In this document: positions 1-9,112 of the stretch, piece after piece
Layout of the letters: every line of letters begins with the position of its first letter
How positions within the stretch are numbered: position 1 is the stretch's first letter
NCBI GenBank assembly: GCA_022701545.1
Contig: JAKOOG010000026.1
Location: 1-35,762 of the forward strand
DNA length: 35,762 bases
Source: Weeksellaceae bacterium
Lineage (GTDB): Bacteria > Bacteroidota > Bacteroidia > Flavobacteriales > Weeksellaceae
Direction of reading: 5' to 3'
Translations under genes and position numbers: made by a program
The notes under the pieces: generated by a model
Told to the model about the DNA's origin: nothing
Database searches by the model: none
The model's input: the letters and a program-made list of their open reading frames with translations, nothing else

Positions 1-78
1 TTAAAGCAACGAATTCATTATTTACGGATTATTTGTAATCAAAAGATAATTAAAACTCTATCTTGGGAAATATTTTAA

Positions 79-106
79 TTGTGGTATCATTTGATTTATA
101 TATTTG
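79..106 (+). promoter_or_regulatory. Bacteroidota-type promoter for the double-glycine peptide
   Basis: A perfect TAnnTTTG -7 box (TATATTTG, 99-106) lies 17 bases after a TTG (79-81) that can serve as the -33 element. It sits 26 bases upstream of the ATG of the broken peptide gene. The consensus is established for Bacteroidota sigma factors; its use here is inferred. Confidence 0.55.
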
Positions 107-132
107 TTAGACAAGAATTAAAACTAGGTATT

Positions 133-371
133 ATGTTAAAAAATCTCAAGAAATTACATCGTGAAGATTAAAAGAAATTATAGGCGGAAAGGAGATCTGT
201 GATATCGGTCCCGAAGGATGTCCATGCAAAATTCCGGCTGGCCATCCTTGTCTGGGTGGTCCCGGCGGCCCTGGAGATCCCGGAAATCCCATAAGCTACT
301 GCCCGGACAGTCAGGCTTATATCCCTTGTGACCAGACCTGTCCTAACGGAACACAGCCACTCTGCGCATAA
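133..371 (+). pseudogene. Frameshifted double-glycine-leader Cys-rich peptide (bacteriocin-like)
   Basis: Frame one from the ATG at 133 gives MLKNLKKLHRED and then a TAA at 169-171. Shifting frame at that point gives LKEIIGG and continues open to TAA at 369-371. Adding one T to the TT at 168-169 restores an ordinary leader of the ComC/class II bacteriocin double-glycine type, as found in the many 'bacteriocin-like' peptides of Chryseobacterium. The segment after GG is 60 residues with eight Cys and a Gly/Pro-rich middle (GGPGGPGDPGNP). Such leaders are cut by C39-peptidase ABC transporters, but none is encoded in this window. The gene has its own promoter and terminator. Either it is a recent pseudogene or the base was lost in sequencing or assembly. 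The product's function is unknown; calling it a toxin would be a guess. Confidence 0.7.
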
Positions 372-377
372 TCAATG

Positions 378-410
378 AAAGCCTTCAACTCAGTTGAAGG
401 CTTTCTTATT
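378..410 (+). terminator. Rho-independent terminator of the peptide gene
   Basis: A perfect 12-bp stem (378-389 with 393-404, arm AAAGCCTTCAAC) with a 3-base loop is followed by a T-rich tail. It begins 7 bases after the peptide stop codon, which supports the peptide having been a real transcription unit. Confidence 0.85.
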
Positions 411-470
411 TAAAATATTCTTAAAAGCATTAGAGATTCCTAAGCAAAGAAAATTGACTATTTATTTACT

Positions 471-1583
471 CTAATCCATTTCTTTCAGGGTAATATTCTT
501 CGAGATCTTATAGCTTTTCTTTTTCCGGTCCGGTTTTTCTTCTTCTCCTAAGAGTTTGCCCCAGGGCTGCAGGCCTTCTACCCTTTCAAAAATAATTTTA
601 ATGATAGCGATCGCCGGAATACAAAGGAACATTCCTGCAATTCCCCAGAGGTGTTCACCGATGATGATTCCGATGAAAGAAAATAGAGCGTTTATTTTTA
701 CTTTGGAACCCACTACAAAAGGAAGGACAATATTTCCGTCGATGATGTGTACCCCAATATATCCCAAAGCTACATAGATGCAGGTAGAAGGGGTAGCCGT
801 TGCAAAGGCGATAAAGCAGGAAATGATAAGGCTGATGCAGATTCCGAGATAAGGAATCACATTGAGCAATCCTGATAAAACCCCCAGAAGGATTGCATAT
901 TTTACGCCCAGTACAGTTAAAACGATTGAAGTTAGCGTTGAAACAATCAGCACCTGAAGACAAAGCCCGATGATATATTTCTTGGTCATGATCCGTACTT
1001 CACTTACTATTTCAAGGACACTGGCTTTGTGCTTTTCGCTGAAGACGTTTATAATAAAAGTATTCAAGACCCTGCGGTAATTCAATATAAAAATGAAAAA
1101 CAGGAGAAAAAATACCACGAAGCCCAGCCCGGTAGAAAATATTCCGAATGTGAATCCTAAGATCACGCCGGTTGAAGAAAGCAGTTTGCTAAGTCCCTGA
1201 TCAATATAAGTCAGCTGCTGATCGATCTTTACATGAAATGTTTTGGAAACCCAATGCTGAAGATCGGTTGCCACCGAATTGAACTGGTTTTTCAGATGGG
1301 GAATATCTTTGCTGAAATCGGAGAGCTGTGATCCGAAGAAGTAAATCAGTCCTGTTAAAACCGCCAGCATAATCATCAAAGAGGCAATTGTGGATAAGGA
1401 CCTTTTAAATTTAAGTCTTCTTTCCAGGAAAGTGGCAATCGGCAGGAACAGCATGGCCATCAAAAATGCCAGGAAAAACGGGGCCAGGATACTTTCTCCT
1501 AAAGCGAGAAGATAGCCCACGCCAATAATGCTGATAATAACAAGCGTAAGTTTTATAAGAAAAGGGAGGCGAAATGCATTCAT
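471..1583 (-). CDS. AI-2E family transporter (PerM/UPF0118)
   Basis: A 370-residue polytopic membrane protein. It has three hydrophobic segments at the N-terminus (about 8-27, 30-50, 60-82), a soluble stretch at about 85-140, then a long hydrophobic C-terminal half with the conserved region around LLNVIPYLG and a glycine-rich end (GIAGMFLCIPAIAI). That layout is typical of the AI-2E/PerM family, whose members export autoinducer-2 or act as Na+/H+ antiporters; the substrate cannot be read from the sequence. The reading frame extends 52 codons upstream to 1739, but that part is not hydrophobic, is unlike the family and runs into the lon terminator, so the ATG at 1583 (MNAFRLPF) was chosen. It ends in a basic tail (RKKKSYK). 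It lies downstream of lon but is separated from it by a strong terminator. Confidence 0.85.
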   Translation of the reverse strand: MNAFRLPFLIKLTLVIISIIGVGYLLALGESILAPFFLAFLMAMLFLPIATFLERRLKFKRSLSTIASLMIMLAVLTGLIYFFGSQLSDFSKDIPHLKNQFNSVATDLQHWVSKTFHVKIDQQLTYIDQGLSKLLSSTGVILGFTFGIFSTGLGFVVFFLLFFIFILNYRRVLNTFIINVFSEKHKASVLEIVSEVRIMTKKYIIGLCLQVLIVSTLTSIVLTVLGVKYAILLGVLSGLLNVIPYLGICISLIISCFIAFATATPSTCIYVALGYIGVHIIDGNIVLPFVVGSKVKINALFSFIGIIIGEHLWGIAGMFLCIPAIAIIKIIFERVEGLQPWGKLLGEEEKPDRKKKSYKISKNITLKEMD

Positions 1584-1733
1584 GATTTTAATTTGTTTAT
1601 AAAAATAATAAAAGCCTGTGAACGAAAGCTTATATAATTTGATCTGAATTCTTTTGATGGCACTAGAAAATTCTGTGCCACAGCTTGATACCACAAAATA
1701 TTTACCATCATACCATAACTTCATAAAAAAAAG

Positions 1734-1765
1734 AAACACGTCTCAGATCTTTTTGAGACGTGTTT
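1734..1765 (-). terminator. Rho-independent terminator of lon
   Basis: Arms AAACACGTCTCA (1734-1745) and TGAGACGTGTTT (1754-1765) form a perfect 12-bp stem with an 8-base loop. Read on the minus strand, the stem is followed by a T run (complement of 1723-1733). It lies 24 bases beyond the lon stop. Confidence 0.9.
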
Positions 1766-1789
1766 CGATGTTGGGTATGATGGGTGAAA

Positions 1790-4195
1790 TTACTTTTCGA
1801 TAGCAATATCAATAACCTCTTCCATTCTGCTGACATAGTGAACGCTGAGGTTTTTCAGGTAATCTTTTTTAATTTCTTCTACATCTTTTCTGTTGGCTTC
1901 ACATAAAATAACGTCTTTAATTCCGGCTCTTGTGGCTGCCAGAAGTTTTTCTTTAATTCCGCCTACAGGAAGCACTTTCCCCCTTAGTGTAATCTCTCCT
2001 GTCATCGCTAGATGAGGCTTTACTTTTTTGTTTTTATAAGAAGAGACCATTGAAGTCAGCATCGCGATTCCCGCAGAAGGCCCGTCTTTCGGGGTCGCAC
2101 CTTCCGGAACGTGAACGTGGATGTTTTTCTTTTCGATATCGTCCTGAGAAATTCCCAGTTCATCGTGCTTAGCTTTAATATATTCCAAGGCAATGGTTGC
2201 CGATTCCTTCATGACGGTTCCCAGATTACCGGTCATGGTAAGGTTACCTTTTCCGTTGCTGAGAATGCTTTCAATGAATAAAATGTCGCCACCCACGCTG
2301 GTCCAGGCAAGTCCGGTCACTACACCCGGCACCCCGGTAATTTCAGATAAGCTTTTCGGTCTGGGTACCCCTAAAATCTCATCAACTTTTTCAACAGAGA
2401 TCTTGGGATCATAATCTTTTACCAAAGCAGTCTGCAGGGCTACCCAACGGGCGATTCCTGCAATTCTTTTTTCCAATGCACGGACGCCGCTTTCCGAAGT
2501 ATGGGCTTCAATGATATGTTTCAATTCGTCATATCCAAGCTTAAACGACTTTGCGGTAAGTCCGTTTTCCTCCTGCTGTTTTTTAACCAAATGCCTTTTT
2601 GCAATCTCAATTTTTTCTTCCAGTGTATAGCCGGCAATCTGAATGATCTCTGTCCTGTCCAAAAGCGGTGTCTGGATGGTAGATAAAGAGTTTGCCGTGG
2701 CAATAAACATAACTTTGGAAAGGTCGTAGCCCATTTCCAGGAAGTTGTCGTAGAATGATTTATTTTGTTCAGGGTCCAGAACCTCCAGCAGTGCGGAACT
2801 CGGATCACCATGCAGGCCCTGTGCGATTTTATCGATCTCATCCAATACGATAACGGGATTTGAAGTGCCCGATTTTTTAATGGATTGAAGGATTCTTCCG
2901 GCCATTGCACCGATGTAGGTTTTTCTGTGTCCGCGGATCTCGCTTTCGTCGTGAAGTCCACCCAGGGAAAGCCTTACGTACTTTCTTCCCAAAGCATCCG
3001 CAATCGATTTGCCTAAAGAAGTTTTACCAACTCCCGGAGGCCCGACGAGCAGGAGAATAGGGGATTTCATGTTGTTTTTAAGTTTTAAAACCGCCATGTG
3101 CTCCAATATTCTCTTTTTAATATCTTCCAGTCCGAAGTGGGCTTTGTCTAAAATTTTCTCTGCTTTGGCAATATCAAAAACATCTTTGGTATAGGTTTCC
3201 CACGGAAGATCGGTAAAGAAATCCAGGTAATTCCGTTGAACGTTATAGTCTGGCGAATTCGGGTTCTGGCGTTGCAGCCTGTTGATTTCCTTCTGGAAAT
3301 GTTCCTCCACCTCGTCGCTCCATTTTTTTTCTTTTGCCTTTTTGATAAGATCTTCCACATCTCCCTCAGTTCCGCCGCCCAGTTCTTCCTGGATGGTACG
3401 GATCTGCTGGTTCAGGAAATACTCCCGCTGCTGTTTATCGAGATCTTTCGATGTTTTCTGATGGATCTGGTTTCTGAGTTCCAGTTTCCTGAAATCTTCA
3501 TGCATCATTTCATAGCACTTGTTGGCCCTTTCCATCAGGTTTTTTTCTTCCAGCAGCTTCTGCTTGTCGGAGGAGGGGAAATTGGCATTGGTACAGATGA
3601 AATTCAGCAGGTCATCGTTATTGTTGATGTTTTTTATGGCGAAATTAGCCGCATTCGGAATATTAGGATCAAGCTCAATAATTTTCAAGGCAAGATCCTT
3701 TACATTTTCCAGCAATGCTTCGTATTCTTCTTTATTTTTGGGCTTTGAATCTTTCAGCTTTGAAATTTCAGCTTTAAAGTACGGCTGGGTCTCTACGATT
3801 TTTTTTATCTTGAATCTGTAGAACCCTTTTGTAATTGCCGTAATATTCCCTTCCGGAAGCCTGATGATTTTAATGATTTTCGCCAAAGTGCCTACCTGGA
3901 AAATGTCCTTTTCAGCAGGCTGCTCCAGCTCAGAGTTTTTCTGGCTGATGATTCCGATTAAATCATCGTTTTTCTGAGCTTCCTCAAGCAATTGGATGGA
4001 GGTCTTTCTTCCTGCTGTAATGGGAATTACAACATTCGGGAACATCACCATATTTCTTACGGGAAGGATCGGGAATATCTTTTGCTCGGAATTTTTTTCC
4101 GTTTCCGCTAAATCATCAAGGCTGATTTCCTGGGCTACAATATCAAATCCGTCGCTTATCATTTCTTCTAAACTAATATCTTCAAACTCTGTCAT
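1790..4195 (-). CDS. lon: ATP-dependent protease Lon
   Basis: An 801-residue LonA-type protease that degrades misfolded and regulatory proteins in the cytoplasm as a homohexamer. Domain order is as expected: N-terminal substrate-binding domain (about 38-240, beginning [16 protein letters not shown]), coiled-coil helical region, AAA+ ATPase with Walker [10 protein letters not shown] at about 383-391 and Walker B VIVLDEID near 448, and a C-terminal serine protease domain with the DGPSAG motif (catalytic Ser near 707) and [10 protein letters not shown] (catalytic Lys near 750). Both dyad residues are present and the spacing matches the E. coli enzyme. The N-terminus carries an acidic extension of about 35 residues before the Lon N domain, common in Bacteroidota. 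It is monocistronic, with a hairpin terminator downstream and a palindrome just upstream of the start. Confidence 0.98.
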   Translation of the reverse strand: MTEFEDISLEEMISDGFDIVAQEISLDDLAETEKNSEQKIFPILPVRNMVMFPNVVIPITAGRKTSIQLLEEAQKNDDLIGIISQKNSELEQPAEKDIFQVGTLAKIIKIIRLPEGNITAITKGFYRFKIKKIVETQPYFKAEISKLKDSKPKNKEEYEALLENVKDLALKIIELDPNIPNAANFAIKNINNNDDLLNFICTNANFPSSDKQKLLEEKNLMERANKCYEMMHEDFRKLELRNQIHQKTSKDLDKQQREYFLNQQIRTIQEELGGGTEGDVEDLIKKAKEKKWSDEVEEHFQKEINRLQRQNPNSPDYNVQRNYLDFFTDLPWETYTKDVFDIAKAEKILDKAHFGLEDIKKRILEHMAVLKLKNNMKSPILLLVGPPGVGKTSLGKSIADALGRKYVRLSLGGLHDESEIRGHRKTYIGAMAGRILQSIKKSGTSNPVIVLDEIDKIAQGLHGDPSSALLEVLDPEQNKSFYDNFLEMGYDLSKVMFIATANSLSTIQTPLLDRTEIIQIAGYTLEEKIEIAKRHLVKKQQEENGLTAKSFKLGYDELKHIIEAHTSESGVRALEKRIAGIARWVALQTALVKDYDPKISVEKVDEILGVPRPKSLSEITGVPGVVTGLAWTSVGGDILFIESILSNGKGNLTMTGNLGTVMKESATIALEYIKAKHDELGISQDDIEKKNIHVHVPEGATPKDGPSAGIAMLTSMVSSYKNKKVKPHLAMTGEITLRGKVLPVGGIKEKLLAATRAGIKDVILCEANRKDVEEIKKDYLKNLSVHYVSRMEEVIDIAIEK

Positions 4196-4204
4196 AGTAA
4201 ATCG

Positions 4205-4221
4205 AATGACAAATTGTCATT
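4205..4221. promoter_or_regulatory. Palindrome just upstream of lon (possible operator)
   Basis: AATGACAA-A-TTGTCATT is a perfect 8-bp inverted repeat around one base, ending 9 bases before the lon ATG, where it would cover the ribosome-binding region or an operator. I do not recognise it as the site of a named regulator. Confidence 0.4.
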
Positions 4222-4418
4222 TTCGTTTTAATTCGTTAACGTAAAACTCTACAATATGTTTTGAAAAGGGATTACATATTGCGTGAGCTTATAAGGCACA
4301 AGACTTATGCCATTTGTTTTTTACTAAAAAATATGGTCATAATTTCCTTTTTTTATAAAAATTAAATTTTAAAAATTAAAATAAAGGACTTGTATTTCCG
4401 TAATTTCTTAAAAATGTG

Positions 4419-4426
4419 TATTTTCG
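4419..4426 (+). promoter_or_regulatory. Probable -7 box for the PpiD-like gene
   Basis: TATTTTCG differs from TAnnTTTG at one position and lies 29 bases upstream of the ATG at 4456. The nearest upstream TTG (4390-4392) is 26 bases away, wider than usual, so the -33 element is uncertain. Confidence 0.35.
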
Positions 4427-4455
4427 CAAACTGATAAAAAACTATAATATATATA

Positions 4456-6603
4456 ATGGCAATTTTAGGACAAATTAGGAGTAGACCTTGGCTTTTGATG
4501 GGTGTAATTGCACTGGCGCTTTTGGCGTTCCTTGTAAACCCAGACAGCATTGATAAGGTTTTTGGTAAAAATCCTGATGTTTTAGGAAAAGTGAATGGTG
4601 AGAAAATTACCCGTGAAGAGTTTAACGATCAGCTTTTCGTGCTACAACAACAGGCTGAACAGCAGGGTCAACCGAAAGCAGGTCTTGAAGAGCAGGCGTG
4701 GCAATTGCTGGTGCAATCGAAGCTGATTAAGCAGCAATTCGAGAAAATGGGCTTCGAGATGACCGAAGACTATTTCTGGAGCCAGCTGCAATACGATCAG
4801 ATGTTTGCTCAGCAGAAGCAGTTTTTCGATGAGAAAGGCAATTTCAAAACCCAGGAGCTTAAAAAACAGATCGAAGAGATGAAGGCTGCTTCACCGGAAG
4901 GATACAACCAGTGGCTGAAAACCAGAAAATCCGTTGAGTACCGATTGATGGCAAGACAGGTTTTTGCCAATGTTTCTACAGGAATAACGACCGGTAAAAA
5001 AGAAGCTGAAGAACTGATGAGAGAAAGAGATCAGTTGGCAGACATCGATTTCGTAAAGATCGATTATGCAACCTACCTTCAGAAAAACAACATCAAAGTA
5101 ACTACTGAAGATCTGGCTAATTATATCAATCAGCATCCGGTGATGTTCAAAGCCGAAGAAAGCAGAAACATCGGGATCGTATATTTCCCTTCTCAGCCGA
5201 GTTCAGCTGATGATGCAGCGGCTCAGAAAGAGATCAACAAGCTGTTTTCAGTGGGAACAGATGCAAGTGGAGGTTCTGAGAATTTCCAGAATACCAAGAA
5301 CGACTCCATGTTCGTGATGGCGAATTCGGATATGCCGTACAATCCTCAGTATGTAAAACCGAATCAATTGCCGCAGGCGATCCAGGCGCAACTTTCGACA
5401 GCAGCGATCGGTCAGACTTTCGGTCCTTATAAAGAGCAGAACTTCTATGTTGTATCTAAGCTTTTGGATAAAAAGACTTCAGATTCTACCTTATCAAGAC
5501 ATATCCTTATTGCTTTCAAAGGAAGCCCTGCAGGAGAAGGAGTAACAAGATCCAAAGAACAGGCTAAGAAATTGGCGGATTCTATCGGAGCGGTTGTAAA
5601 AGCGAATCCGGCTAAATTTACGGAATTCCTTAAGTTGTCTAACGATCCAAGTTCAGCAGCACAGGGCGGAAGCCTGGGATGGACAACCCCAGAAACCCCT
5701 TTCGTGCCGGAATTCTTAAAATATCTGGCCGAAAATCCTAAAGGCGCAACAGGAGTGGTGGAAACCCAGTTCGGTTACCATATCATCAATATCGAAGATA
5801 AAAAGCCGGGGGCTATGGCTTATAAAGTGGCCAACCTTGTAAAAGCGGTGAAGCCTTCTGATGCTACAGAAGCGGAAGTAAACAAAAAGGCAAGCCGATT
5901 CGTTCAGCAGGTTCAGGGCAAATCATTCAATGATTTCGTGAATATTGCTAAAAAAGCAAATTACCAGTTCTCCAATCCGAAGCAGGCCAAGAGATTTGAC
6001 GGTCAGCTGCAAGGATTAGGAACAGAAAAAGATGCGGATATCCTGGCATGGGCATTCGATAAGAAAAGAGAGAAAGGCGATACTGAATTATTTACAGTAG
6101 ACGGTACAGGAGATAAAATCGTTGTTTACCTGAACGGTAAACAGGAAAAAGGAACCGCAGATCCTGAATCGGTGAGAGACCAGATCGAAGTTGTTGTGAA
6201 AAACAAACTGGCTGCAAAAAAGATCATAGAAAAATTGGGTAAACCGGGAAATCTTGATCAGGTGGCAAAACAGTTCGGAGCGACAAAACAAGCGGCACAG
6301 GTTAACCTGTTGAATCCATCCGTAGCAGGTTCCATGGAACCAAAAGTAGCGGGTGCGGCATTCGGGGTGAAGAAAGGACAGCTTTCGAATCCGGTTGAAG
6401 GCGGAACAGGAGTTTACGTTTTGGTGAAGAAAAACGAAACGACCAACAAGCAGCCCGGAGACCTTAAGCAGTTTACAGAATCTGTTACCCAGAGAAACGG
6501 CGGGATGTTCGGACAGGCTTGGTTAAAGAGCTTACAGGACAACGCGAAGATCGATGATTACCGAATCGAAATCTGGAACAAATCGGGTTCTCAGCAACAA
6601 TAG
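4456..6603 (+). CDS. PpiD/SurA-like periplasmic peptidyl-prolyl isomerase
   Basis: A 715-residue protein with one N-terminal transmembrane anchor (about 12-29) and the rest predicted periplasmic. Residues about 42-120 (VNGEKITREEFNDQL onward) resemble the SurA/PpiD N-terminal chaperone domain. Residues about 346-451 form a parvulin (PpiC-type) domain with the typical RHILI start, QGGSLGW and FGYHII motifs. A second, non-parvulin C-terminal region follows. Family members fold outer-membrane and secreted proteins by isomerising X-Pro bonds or holding unfolded chains. The architecture matches PpiD (anchored, one parvulin domain), though PpiD in E. coli is shorter, so no symbol is given. It has its own promoter and a strong terminator and is therefore probably monocistronic. 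Confidence 0.9.
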   Translation: MAILGQIRSRPWLLMGVIALALLAFLVNPDSIDKVFGKNPDVLGKVNGEKITREEFNDQLFVLQQQAEQQGQPKAGLEEQAWQLLVQSKLIKQQFEKMGFEMTEDYFWSQLQYDQMFAQQKQFFDEKGNFKTQELKKQIEEMKAASPEGYNQWLKTRKSVEYRLMARQVFANVSTGITTGKKEAEELMRERDQLADIDFVKIDYATYLQKNNIKVTTEDLANYINQHPVMFKAEESRNIGIVYFPSQPSSADDAAAQKEINKLFSVGTDASGGSENFQNTKNDSMFVMANSDMPYNPQYVKPNQLPQAIQAQLSTAAIGQTFGPYKEQNFYVVSKLLDKKTSDSTLSRHILIAFKGSPAGEGVTRSKEQAKKLADSIGAVVKANPAKFTEFLKLSNDPSSAAQGGSLGWTTPETPFVPEFLKYLAENPKGATGVVETQFGYHIINIEDKKPGAMAYKVANLVKAVKPSDATEAEVNKKASRFVQQVQGKSFNDFVNIAKKANYQFSNPKQAKRFDGQLQGLGTEKDADILAWAFDKKREKGDTELFTVDGTGDKIVVYLNGKQEKGTADPESVRDQIEVVVKNKLAAKKIIEKLGKPGNLDQVAKQFGATKQAAQVNLLNPSVAGSMEPKVAGAAFGVKKGQLSNPVEGGTGVYVLVKKNETTNKQPGDLKQFTESVTQRNGGMFGQAWLKSLQDNAKIDDYRIEIWNKSGSQQQ

Positions 6604-6625
6604 AAAAATAATTTTCAGATAGTTG

Positions 6626-6656
6626 AAAAGCGGCAAAGTTTTTGCCGCTTTTTTTT
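6626..6656 (+). terminator. Rho-independent terminator of the PpiD-like gene
   Basis: The 12-bp stem AAAAGCGGCAAA (6626-6637) / TTTGCCGCTTTT (6641-6652) with a 3-base loop runs into eight T's. It starts 23 bases after the stop codon. Confidence 0.92.
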
Positions 6657-6701
6657 GTGTGTAACGCAGGGCAATAGAGAAAAACATTAATTTAAATGTA
6701 G

Positions 6702-6709
6702 TATATTTG
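6702..6709 (+). promoter_or_regulatory. -7 box for the MCE gene
   Basis: TATATTTG is a perfect TAnnTTTG match between the preceding terminator and the GTG start at 6733. No clear -33 TTTG is seen. Confidence 0.55.
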
Positions 6710-6732
6710 CTCATTAGAAAAAAATTTAGCAA

Positions 6733-7683
6733 GTGAAGTTCAGTAAAGAATTAAAAGCTGGTGTGATCGCACTATTGGCCATTGTTGGCTTTGTGGTGCT
6801 TTTTCAATTTATGAAAGGCAGAAGCCTTTTTACTACCGATAATATATTTTACGCAAAATATGATAACGTAGAGGGATTAGCCCAGTCGTCGCCTGTTTCC
6901 ATCAATGGTTTGAAGGTAGGGCAGGTCGATAAAATTATTCCCCATTCGTCCAAAGAAGGAAAAATCGATTTTCTTGTAAAAATTACCGTGGATAATAATT
7001 TTGAGTTCTCAAAAAATTCAACGTTAGAGATTTTTGAGCCCAGCCTGATGGGTGGAAAAGAAATGAGAATTAACCTGATGTACGGAGGCCCAACGGCGAA
7101 AGACGGCGATACCTTAAGAGGTGCTTTTAAATTGGGAACCCTTGGAAGTCTTTCTTCTCAGGTAGGTCCGGTAAAAGATCAGCTGCAGACCGTTCTTCAT
7201 CGGGTAGATTCACTAATGACCAATGCAAATCAGTTGGTAGATTCCCAAAACAGGCAGGAAATTAAATTGTTGCTGGCCAATCTTAACAAGACTGTTGGTG
7301 CCTTGCAGACTACTGCAGCGAGCGTAAATTCTTTGGTAGGACATAACGATCCCAAACTCCAGAAAGTACTGGATGATGCCAGCCTTACGATGCAGAGCGG
7401 TAAAGTGACCTTGGATAAATACGGAAATTTAGCGGAAAGCATTGATACCAAAAAACTGAATGCCACCATAGCCAACTTTGATGAAACAGTAGGCCAGCTG
7501 AACAAAGTGGTTTCAGGAATCGACAGGGGCGAAGGGAGCTTAGGGAAAATCATGAAAGACGATCAGCTGTACAACAACCTTAATGCAGCTTCCAATAATC
7601 TTAATTCTTTGATTGAAGACCTGAAAGCGCATCCTAAGAAATACGTTAATTTCTCCGTATTCGGAAAGAACAGTAAAGACTAA
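6733..7683 (+). CDS. MCE/MlaD family lipid-transport protein
   Basis: A 316-residue protein with one N-terminal transmembrane helix (about 9-26) followed by a single MCE domain (about 37-115; NVEGLAQSSPVSINGLKVGQV is the recognisable core) and a helical C-terminal half with repeated Leu/Asn-rich heptads, typical of the needle or coiled-coil part of MCE proteins. Family members bind phospholipids in the periplasm and pass them between membranes together with an MlaE/MlaF ABC transporter, which is not in this window. Translation starts at GTG (6733); the first in-frame ATG lies after the membrane helix, so GTG is preferred. The Fe-S gene begins 7 bases after its stop, so the two are probably co-transcribed. 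Confidence 0.9.
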   Translation: MKFSKELKAGVIALLAIVGFVVLFQFMKGRSLFTTDNIFYAKYDNVEGLAQSSPVSINGLKVGQVDKIIPHSSKEGKIDFLVKITVDNNFEFSKNSTLEIFEPSLMGGKEMRINLMYGGPTAKDGDTLRGAFKLGTLGSLSSQVGPVKDQLQTVLHRVDSLMTNANQLVDSQNRQEIKLLLANLNKTVGALQTTAASVNSLVGHNDPKLQKVLDDASLTMQSGKVTLDKYGNLAESIDTKKLNATIANFDETVGQLNKVVSGIDRGEGSLGKIMKDDQLYNNLNAASNNLNSLIEDLKAHPKKYVNFSVFGKNSKD

Positions 7684-7690
7684 TACCGAC

Positions 7691-9028
7691 ATGCAGTATA
7701 TCCCTCATATTATTTTTTTTATTTTATTGGTAGCCGGTTTCGGACTGTTTGCCAAAAGTCTGCTGAAGATTTACAGAAATATCAGGTTAGGAAGGGAGAT
7801 TAACCGCAGCGACAGAAAAGGCGAACGTTGGGAAACCATGGCAAGGGTGGCAATGGGGCAGAGCAAAATGACAAAACGTCCGGTCGCCGGGGTTCTGCAC
7901 CTTTTTGTTTACGTAGGCTTTATCATTATTAATATTGAACTTCTGGAAATTGTGGTGGACGGAATTTTCGGAACCCACAGGTTTTTATCCACCATTATCG
8001 GAAACAGCGTTTACAGTTTCTTTACAGCAACCCTGGAAATCTTAGCCTTATTGGTTGTTATCGGAGTAGTAGCATTTTTTATCCGAAGAAATTTCTATGG
8101 GGTAAAGAGACTGACGATGAAAGAGCTTCTGGGCTGGCCGAAAGAAGATGCCAACTGGATTCTTATTATTGAATTTGCCCTGATGATGGCATTCTTTATG
8201 ATGAATGCTTCAGATTCTATTTTACAGACCAGAGGTTACGACCATTTTGCGCAAGTCGGATCATTCCCGATCAGTAATATTTCCTTTGTTCCGTTTCTGG
8301 AGATTTTCAGTTTCGACAGCGGATTTCTTTATGGGATTGAAAGGGGAGCGTGGTGGTTCCATTTCGTGGGAATCCTTTTCTTCATGAATTACCTTTATTA
8401 CTCAAAACACTTACATATTATCCTGGCTTTTCCAAGTACTTGGTATGCCAACCTGGAAAAGAAGGGAAAATTCAATAATCTTGAGTCGGTGACCAAGGAA
8501 ATTAAACTGATGATGGATCCGAATGCAGATCCTTATGCTGCTCCGGCGGCAGGAGAAGCCGAAGCACCGTCAAAGTTCGGAGCTGAAGATGTTTTCGATC
8601 TAAATCAGGTTCAATTATTAAATGCGTACTCGTGTACCGAATGCGGCCGCTGTACAGCGGTTTGCCCGGCCAATATCACCGGTAAAAAACTTTCTCCGAG
8701 ACTCATCCTGATGAAGACAAGAGACCGTCTGGAAGAAGTAGGAAAGAATATCGATAAGAACGGCAAATTTGAGGATGACGGCAAAAAATTGCTGCATGAT
8801 TACATTACAAAAGAGGAACTTTGGGCCTGTACAACCTGCAATGCATGTACGGAAGCCTGCCCGGTACTGCTGGATCCTTTATCTATCATTAACGATATGA
8901 GAAGATTCCTTGTGATGGAACAGTCGGCGGCACCGCAGGAACTCAATCTGATGATGGCGAATATCGAAAACAATGCTGCTCCGTGGCAGTACAACCAGGC
9001 CGACCGTCTCAACTGGGCAAAAGACTAA
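7691..9028 (+). CDS. Membrane-anchored [4Fe-4S] oxidoreductase subunit (HdrC/NarI-like fusion)
   Basis: A 445-residue protein. The N-terminal part has several hydrophobic segments (about 3-20, 70-95, 105-130, 155-175, 220-240) resembling the cytochrome b-like nitrate reductase gamma/DsrM domain. The C-terminal cytoplasmic part carries two CxxCxxCxxxCP motifs (CTECGRCTAVCP at about 315-326 and CTTCNACTEACP at about 380-391), each expected to hold a [4Fe-4S] cluster. This organisation is known from HdrC/DsrK-type electron carriers. With the next gene it forms an HdrC-HdrB-like pair; such pairs are common and functionally uncharacterised in Flavobacteriia. Electron donor and acceptor cannot be deduced. 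It follows the MCE gene by 7 bases. Confidence 0.85.
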   Translation: MQYIPHIIFFILLVAGFGLFAKSLLKIYRNIRLGREINRSDRKGERWETMARVAMGQSKMTKRPVAGVLHLFVYVGFIIINIELLEIVVDGIFGTHRFLSTIIGNSVYSFFTATLEILALLVVIGVVAFFIRRNFYGVKRLTMKELLGWPKEDANWILIIEFALMMAFFMMNASDSILQTRGYDHFAQVGSFPISNISFVPFLEIFSFDSGFLYGIERGAWWFHFVGILFFMNYLYYSKHLHIILAFPSTWYANLEKKGKFNNLESVTKEIKLMMDPNADPYAAPAAGEAEAPSKFGAEDVFDLNQVQLLNAYSCTECGRCTAVCPANITGKKLSPRLILMKTRDRLEEVGKNIDKNGKFEDDGKKLLHDYITKEELWACTTCNACTEACPVLLDPLSIINDMRRFLVMEQSAAPQELNLMMANIENNAAPWQYNQADRLNWAKD

Positions 9029-9043
9029 TTAATCAATTACGCG

Positions 9044-9105
9044 ATTTGAAAATTTGAAAATTGATCGTACATTTTCAAATTTCCAAATTCTCACATTTTC
9101 AAATT
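9044..9105. repeat. AT-rich inverted/direct repeat between the two Fe-S genes
   Basis: An 18-base arm (9044-9061, ATTTGAAAATTTGAAAAT) pairs with 9071-9088 with one mismatch, and a third copy of ATTTTCAAATT lies at 9095-9105. The unit looks like the simple TTTGAAAA-type intergenic repeat I associate with Chryseobacterium genomes. There is no T tract, so it is not a normal terminator. Confidence 0.6.
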
Positions 9106-9112
9106 GACAAAA

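Noticed and set aside
1-132. Minus-strand gene ending at base 1
   Set aside because: The first bases could read as a TAA on the minus strand, but the frame there is only a few codons long and no gene can be supported.
1584-1739. Upstream extension of the AI-2E transporter frame by 52 codons
   Set aside because: The added residues are not hydrophobic, are unlike the family, and start within the lon terminator; the ATG at 1583 fits better.
3236-3748. 170-codon plus-strand open frame antisense to lon
   Set aside because: It mirrors the codon structure of lon, has no recognisable product and lacks promoter or ribosome-binding signals.
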